From Alphaproteobacteria bacterium (GTDB lineage Bacteria > Pseudomonadota > Alphaproteobacteria > Sphingomonadales > Sphingomonadaceae), in assembly GCA_018828205.1 (NCBI GenBank), contig JAHJWA010000421.1, positions 1 to 9,737 of the forward strand: a stretch of DNA of 9,737 nucleotides. The letters run 5' to 3'. Below, piece by piece: positions 6,605 to 9,737 of this stretch. Positions within the stretch are counted from its first letter, which is position 1; each line of letters begins with the position of its first letter. The translations under genes were made by a program, and so were the position numbers. The notes beneath the pieces were generated by a model. It did not search any database, was not told the origin of the DNA, and was given only the letters and a program-made list of their open reading frames with translations.

Positions 6605-6733
6605 TGGTGTCCGTTCCCTTTGCCCGCCGCGGTGCCGGGCCCGCCTGCGATCCCATGTCGCGATGCCCGGTGCAAGCCGCGACCGGATTGACGCCTCGCG
6701 CCAAGCAGCGGCCCGGAATAACCCGTGACGCTG

Positions 6734-6750
6734 GTAAACGCGCCGTTTAC
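6734..6750. promoter_or_regulatory. 17 bp perfect palindrome between rluE and the diguanylate cyclase (possible operator)
   Basis: GTAAACG-CGC-CGTTTAC is a perfect seven-base inverted repeat around a three-base centre and is AT-richer than its surroundings, as is common for operators. It lies 70 bp before the cyclase start and 130 bp before the rluE start. The half-site GTAAACG resembles LacI/GalR-family half-sites, although those normally have no three-base centre. The binding protein is unknown. Confidence 0.45.
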
Positions 6751-6781
6751 TCCTGCCGGATAAGGTGGCTAAGCAATCCCG

Positions 6782-6797
6782 CCAGGGTCGCACCTGG
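6782..6797 (+). repeat. Short inverted repeat in the cyclase leader
   Basis: CCAGG (6782-6786) and CCTGG (6793-6797) flank GTCGCA, 23 nt before the cyclase start. The stem is only five pairs, so this could be chance; it might be a small leader hairpin. Confidence 0.2.
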
Positions 6798-6820
6798 ACC
6801 ATGAGAGCAGAAGCGCACCG

Positions 6821-7795
6821 ATGAACCGATCATCCGCACGGAGGGAACTAGAGGTGGAACTGGCCCTTCCTGACAGCGACGGCCCTCACCCGATGGAGCT
6901 ATACGACAGCGCCGCGGCGCTGGTCCCGATGGGCGCTTGGTCCTGCGATCTTGCCAGCGAACGGCTCACCTGGACCAATGGCGTGTTCGATATCTTCGGG
7001 CTGGCGGCGAACCAGCCTCTGTGCCGCCGCGATACGGTCGAGTTCTACGACGAACAATCGCGCTCGTTGCTCGAACGCAAGCGCAAGCAGGCCATCGAGA
7101 CCCGTTCGGGCTTTACGCTCGATGCGCGCATCATCCGGCCGAATGGCGCCAAGCGCTGGATCCGGATAACCGCCGCGACCCGGGGATCCAATGGACGCGC
7201 CGAGACGCTGTTCGGCATGAAGCAGGACGTCACCGAGGACCGCGCGCGCTGGGACGCCTTGCGCGCGCAGGCCGAGTGCGATCCGCTGACCGGGGTTGCG
7301 AACCGCGTCCGCTTCCAGCGCTTTCTCGACGGGTGCGACGAAGAAGCGACCAGCGGACGGGTCGGCGCGCTCGCGCTGTTCGACGTCGACGATTTCAAAC
7401 GTCTCAACGACAGCCGGGGCCACGCCGCCGGCGATGCCTGTCTGATCGCACTCGGCGAACGGCTGCGTCGGGCCTTCCCGCAGGCGCAGCTGGTGTCGCG
7501 AATCGGCGGGGACGAATTTGCCGTGCTGCTGCCCTCCACACGATCGCGCGCCGAGACCGAGCTGGCGGTGGAATCGCTGATGGCCAGCCTGCTGCGTCCC
7601 GTGCGGTGGCAGGGAGATCTGCTGTCGCTCAACGTGTCGGTGGGTCTGGCATTCCGTGCGGACACGGACGAATTCGACGCGCAGCAATTGTATGTCGCGG
7701 CCGACGAGGCGCTCTACAACGCCAAGGCGACCGGAACGACGACGCTCGCCCGGGCCCGAAGAATCGGCGGGAAGATCGGCGTGGCGGCGGGTTAG
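6821..7795 (+). CDS. PAS-GGDEF diguanylate cyclase
   Basis: This is a predicted cytoplasmic diguanylate cyclase making c-di-GMP from two GTP. The 324 residues divide into a short N-terminal tail (1-29), a PAS domain with PAC extension (about 30-142, MGAWSCDLASERLTWTNGVFDIFGL to FGMKQDVTEDR), a short helical linker and a GGDEF domain (about 150-315). The domain starts CDPLTGVANRVRF. It has the metal aspartate Asp188 in FDVDDFKRLND, the intact GGDEF signature RIGGDEFAVLL (227-237) and the NVSVGLA strand. The usual RxxD inhibitory site five residues before GGDEF is replaced by PQAQ (220-223), so classical product inhibition is not expected. No membrane segment or EAL domain is present. The PAS ligand is unknown; I see no cysteine typical of LOV domains. 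The ATG at 6821 has only a weak AGAAG site. A Fur-like site in the 81 nt gap after it marks a new transcription unit. Confidence 0.92.
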   Translation: MNRSSARRELEVELALPDSDGPHPMELYDSAAALVPMGAWSCDLASERLTWTNGVFDIFGLAANQPLCRRDTVEFYDEQSRSLLERKRKQAIETRSGFTLDARIIRPNGAKRWIRITAATRGSNGRAETLFGMKQDVTEDRARWDALRAQAECDPLTGVANRVRFQRFLDGCDEEATSGRVGALALFDVDDFKRLNDSRGHAAGDACLIALGERLRRAFPQAQLVSRIGGDEFAVLLPSTRSRAETELAVESLMASLLRPVRWQGDLLSLNVSVGLAFRADTDEFDAQQLYVAADEALYNAKATGTTTLARARRIGGKIGVAAG

Positions 7796-7823
7796 GTTCG
7801 CCGCGGGATCTCCATTAATTGCT

Positions 7824-7842
7824 ATTGCGAGCTATTCTCATT
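7824..7842 (+). promoter_or_regulatory. Fur-box-like site before the iron operon
   Basis: ATTGCGAGCTATTCTCATT is a 19-mer of 9-1-9 layout that resembles Fur boxes known upstream of iron-uptake genes in proteobacteria (TGCGA...TCTCA halves). The two halves match as inverted repeats at five of nine positions. It ends 34 nt before the PepSY gene, where a repressor could block transcription. A possible -10 hexamer TATTCT (7833-7838) lies inside it. The downstream membrane reductase-like and receptor genes support the reading; the precise regulator (Fur, Irr or another) is inferred. Confidence 0.5.
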
Positions 7843-7876
7843 GACGCGGTAGGCTCGTCCATCTAGCTGCGCGGCT

Positions 7877-9034
7877 GTGACCCGCAGCACCATCCGAACC
7901 TGGTATCTGATCCACAAATGGAGCAGCCTGATCTGCACGGCGTTCCTGCTGATGCTGTGCGTCACCGGGCTGCCGCTAATCTTCCACGACGAAATCGACG
8001 CCGCGATGGGCGGCGATGCCGAAAGCGCGCTGGCCGGGGCGCCGTCCGCCGAATCCGGCCTTCCGCTCGACACCATGCTCGCCACCGCCCTGGCCGAGCG
8101 TCCGGGCGAAGTCCCGCTGTTCATGGCCTTCAGCCAGGACAGCCCGCTGCTGACCGTCACCACCGGCCCTGCCCCCGATGCGCCGGGATCGGAGATGACG
8201 CTGCTGTTCTTCGACCGCGCCACCGGCGCCTCGCTCGGCCCCGCCCCGGGCAATCCGCTGATGGACTTCCTGCTCCAGCTCCACACCGACATGTTTCTGG
8301 GCCAGCCGGGGATGTGGCTGCTGGGCGCGATGGGTCTGCTGTTCGTGCTCGCGCTGGTCTCGGGCACCGTGCTTTACGCGCCCTTCATGCGGCGGCTGTC
8401 GTTCGGCACGGTGCGCAAGGCGCGCAGCGAGCGGGTCAGGCGGCTCGACCAGCACAATCTCATCGGCGTGGTCCCGCTCGCTTGGATGGCGGTGATCGGG
8501 CTGACCGGGGCGATCAACGCCTTTGCCGATCCGCTGGTCGAGGGCTGGCGCGACGGCGAGGTCGCGGCGATGACCGCGGCCTACGCCGATGACGCGCCGC
8601 TGCCGCCCGCGCGCTACGGCTCGCTCGATTCGGCGATGGCCGCGGCGCAGGCGGCGCTGCCCGGCCAGAGCCCGCAATTCATCGGTTTCCCCGGCGGCGA
8701 CTGGTCCTCGGGCCATCACTACGCGATCTTCTTCCAGGGCGACCGCCCGGTCACCCAGCATCTGCTGACCCCGGCGCTGGTCGATGCCGCCACCGGCGCG
8801 CTGACCGATTCGCGCAGCATGCCCGCGCTCAACCAGGCGCTGATGATCTCCAAGCCGCTGCATTTCGGCGATTACGGCGGGCTCCCGCTCAAACTGGTGT
8901 GGACGCTGCTGACGCTGGCGACGATCTGGGTGCTGTGGACCGGGCTGCTGCTGTGGTTCCGCCGCCGCCCCGGCGAGATCGAGCGCCGGATCGAGGAAAT
9001 CCGCACCGGCGCGCGTTCAAAGGTGCCCGCATGA
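7877..9034 (+). CDS. PepSY-domain four-helix membrane protein (siderophore-reductase-like)
   Basis: This is an inner-membrane PepSY-associated protein of 385 residues. The family includes FoxB and VciB, haem-binding reductases that release iron from siderophores, and its members often sit beside TonB-dependent receptors. Four hydrophobic helices are visible: about 17-37, 147-168, 195-215 and 338-361, with periplasmic segments between helices 1-2 (38-146) and 3-4 (216-337). Family signatures are HKWSSLICTAFLLMLCVTGLPLIFHDEID, QLHTDMFLGQPG, DQHNLIGVVPLAWMAVIGLTGAINAF and SKPLHFGDYGG. Histidines 13, 136, 193 and 328 are good haem-ligand candidates by analogy. The GTG at 7877 is the first usable start after the in-frame TAG at 7850, although it has no clear ribosome binding site. 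Its stop overlaps the next start (ATGA). The Fur-like site upstream points to iron control. Family call is strong; a reductase role is inference. Confidence 0.9.
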   Translation: MTRSTIRTWYLIHKWSSLICTAFLLMLCVTGLPLIFHDEIDAAMGGDAESALAGAPSAESGLPLDTMLATALAERPGEVPLFMAFSQDSPLLTVTTGPAPDAPGSEMTLLFFDRATGASLGPAPGNPLMDFLLQLHTDMFLGQPGMWLLGAMGLLFVLALVSGTVLYAPFMRRLSFGTVRKARSERVRRLDQHNLIGVVPLAWMAVIGLTGAINAFADPLVEGWRDGEVAAMTAAYADDAPLPPARYGSLDSAMAAAQAALPGQSPQFIGFPGGDWSSGHHYAIFFQGDRPVTQHLLTPALVDAATGALTDSRSMPALNQALMISKPLHFGDYGGLPLKLVWTLLTLATIWVLWTGLLLWFRRRPGEIERRIEEIRTGARSKVPA

Positions 9035-9237
9035 GCCGGGTCGCGCGCCAGACCACCCGCAGCATCTTCGCCTGGCCGCTGGCGCTGGGCGCCGCGACGC
9101 TCGCCGGGCTGGTGCTGGGGCTGACCGGCGACGGCCTGCGCGATGTCGCGGCCTGGACGCTGCTCGGCCTCGCCCCGCTCGTCATCCTCGGCGCGCTGCT
9201 GCGCCGCACCCCCGCCCCCTCCCCTTCCCCCCGCTAG
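9031..9237 (+). CDS. Small two-helix membrane protein coupled to the PepSY gene
   Basis: This 68-residue protein has a basic N-terminus (MSRVARQTTRS) and two predicted membrane helices, about 13-31 (FAWPLALGAATLAGLVLGL) and 39-58 (VAAWTLLGLAPLVILGALL). The helices are joined by a short TGDGLRD turn, and the tail RRTPAPSPSPR is proline-rich. The start codon overlaps the PepSY stop as ATGA, which indicates translational coupling and supports it being a real gene. The receptor gene begins 13 nt after its stop. It has no motif I can assign. Small membrane proteins of this layout occur next to PepSY and TonB-receptor genes, so an accessory role in the inner-membrane part of iron uptake is plausible (inference). 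I do not know a specific function. Confidence 0.78.
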   Translation: MSRVARQTTRSIFAWPLALGAATLAGLVLGLTGDGLRDVAAWTLLGLAPLVILGALLRRTPAPSPSPR

Positions 9238-9250
9238 AAAGCCAAGAGCC

Positions 9251-9737
9251 ATGTCCTCCCCCCTCCCGCGCGTTTCCGCCCTCGCCATCGCCGCCACGCT
9301 GGTCGCGCTCGCTCCTCCCGCGCTCGCGCAGCAGGCCCTCCCGCAACAGGCCCTCCCGCAACAGGCCGAAGAGATCGTCGTCACCGCGCAGGCCGAGAAC
9401 GCCACCGAGGTCGTCAATGGCGGCGATGCCGGCGTGCTGGGCAACAAGCCCGCCGAGGATCTGCCCTTCTCGATCCGAAGCTTCGACGAATCGCTGATTC
9501 TCAACCAGCAGCCGCTGACGCTGGGCGATGTGCTCGAGAACGATCCGACGATCCGCGCGACCTACGGCTTCGGCAATGCCGCCGAACTCTTCGTCATCCG
9601 CGGCTTCACGCTGGCGGGCGACGATCTGGGAATGAACGGGCTTTACGGCATCGCCCCGCGGCAGATCGTCGCACCCGAATTGTACGACAGCGTGCAGGTG
9701 CTCAACGGCGCCAGCGCCTTCCTCAACGGCGCGGCGC
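9251..9737 (+). CDS. TonB-dependent receptor, siderophore type, N-terminal part
   Basis: This is an outer-membrane TonB-dependent receptor cut off by the window end after about 162 residues; full members have 650-800. A signal peptide covers residues 1-26, with likely cleavage after ALA (MSSPLPRVSALAIAATLVALAPPALA|QQ). A QALPQ repeat follows, and then EEIVVTAQA, a TonB-box-like segment typical of sphingomonad receptors. The plug domain begins with ADE/EDLPFSIRSFDESLI-like sequence and includes LTLGDVLENDPTIRATYGFGNAAELFVIRGF and APELYDSVQVLNGASAFLNGAA. These correspond to the plug strands of the siderophore-receptor subfamily. The ligand cannot be told from this part. It is the third gene of the PepSY operon, 13 nt after the small membrane protein gene; only a weak AAGAG lies before the ATG. 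The frame is intact to the window edge. Iron-siderophore uptake is inferred from family and neighbours. Confidence 0.93.
   Translation, partial: MSSPLPRVSALAIAATLVALAPPALAQQALPQQALPQQAEEIVVTAQAENATEVVNGGDAGVLGNKPAEDLPFSIRSFDESLILNQQPLTLGDVLENDPTIRATYGFGNAAELFVIRGFTLAGDDLGMNGLYGIAPRQIVAPELYDSVQVLNGASAFLNGAA
9332..9367 (+). repeat. 15 nt tandem repeat in the receptor gene (QALPQ)
   Basis: The 15-mer CAGGCCCTCCCGCAA occurs at 9332-9346 and 9347-9361 and continues partially to 9367, giving 2.4 identical copies. It encodes QALPQ-QALPQ-QA between the signal-peptide cleavage site and the TonB-box-like EEIVVTAQ. Identity at the nucleotide level suggests recent slippage. As the unit is a multiple of three, copy-number change would keep the frame. 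Confidence 0.75.

Noticed and set aside
6688..6721. TTGACG ... GAATAA as a sigma-70 promoter for the diguanylate cyclase gene
   Set aside because: The spacer is 22 nt, too long for a standard promoter.
7976..8863. Minus-strand open frame opposite the PepSY gene
   Set aside because: His/Arg/Gln-rich translation without domain; the plus strand has four membrane helices and PepSY signatures.

Overview
The window comes from a high-GC alphaproteobacterium, most likely a sphingomonad (Sphingomonadales, Erythrobacter/Sphingomonas type). This is inferred from the GC-rich codon use, the gene families present and a TonB-dependent receptor with an EIVVTAQ-type N-terminus. It looks like ordinary chromosome: I see no transposase, integrase, phage gene, CRISPR array, tRNA or rRNA. 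Two genes run off the ends: a dehydrogenase at the left and the receptor at the right.

Left part (1-2942). Two medium-chain dehydrogenases (MDR superfamily) lie on the minus strand as a likely operon: a zinc-dependent YahK-type aldehyde reductase, then, 33 nt downstream, a zinc-less MDR oxidoreductase. A ~290 bp divergent intergenic region separates them from a plus-strand phospholipase/carboxylesterase-family serine hydrolase that probably starts at a TTG codon.

Middle (3184-6604). A YegD-like Hsp70-family ATPase without a substrate-binding domain is followed by an acidic 88-residue protein I do not recognise. That gene overlaps by 8 nt the gene for RoxA, the 2-oxoglutarate oxygenase that hydroxylates an arginine of ribosomal protein uL16. 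Convergent to roxA, with a 6 nt gap, is rluE, the 23S rRNA pseudouridine-2457 synthase. RoxA and RluE therefore both modify the large subunit close to the peptidyl-transferase centre (uL16 / helix 89). With the Hsp70-like ATPase and the unknown small protein this forms a possible ribosome-maturation neighbourhood, the most interesting idea in the window.

Right part (6821-9737). A PAS-GGDEF diguanylate cyclase without a recognisable inhibitory site is preceded by a 17 bp perfect palindrome. After an 81 nt gap holding a Fur-box-like 19-mer comes an apparent iron operon: a PepSY-type four-helix membrane protein (siderophore-reductase-like), a translationally coupled 68-residue two-helix membrane protein, and the start of a TonB-dependent siderophore-type receptor.

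No gene-free stretch exceeds 300 bases. The longest are about 1998-2282, 2943-3183 and 6605-6820; they hold inverted repeats and possible regulatory sites but no RNA gene or convincing terminator that I can see. The long open frames antisense to the real genes are GC-driven shadows and are not annotated.
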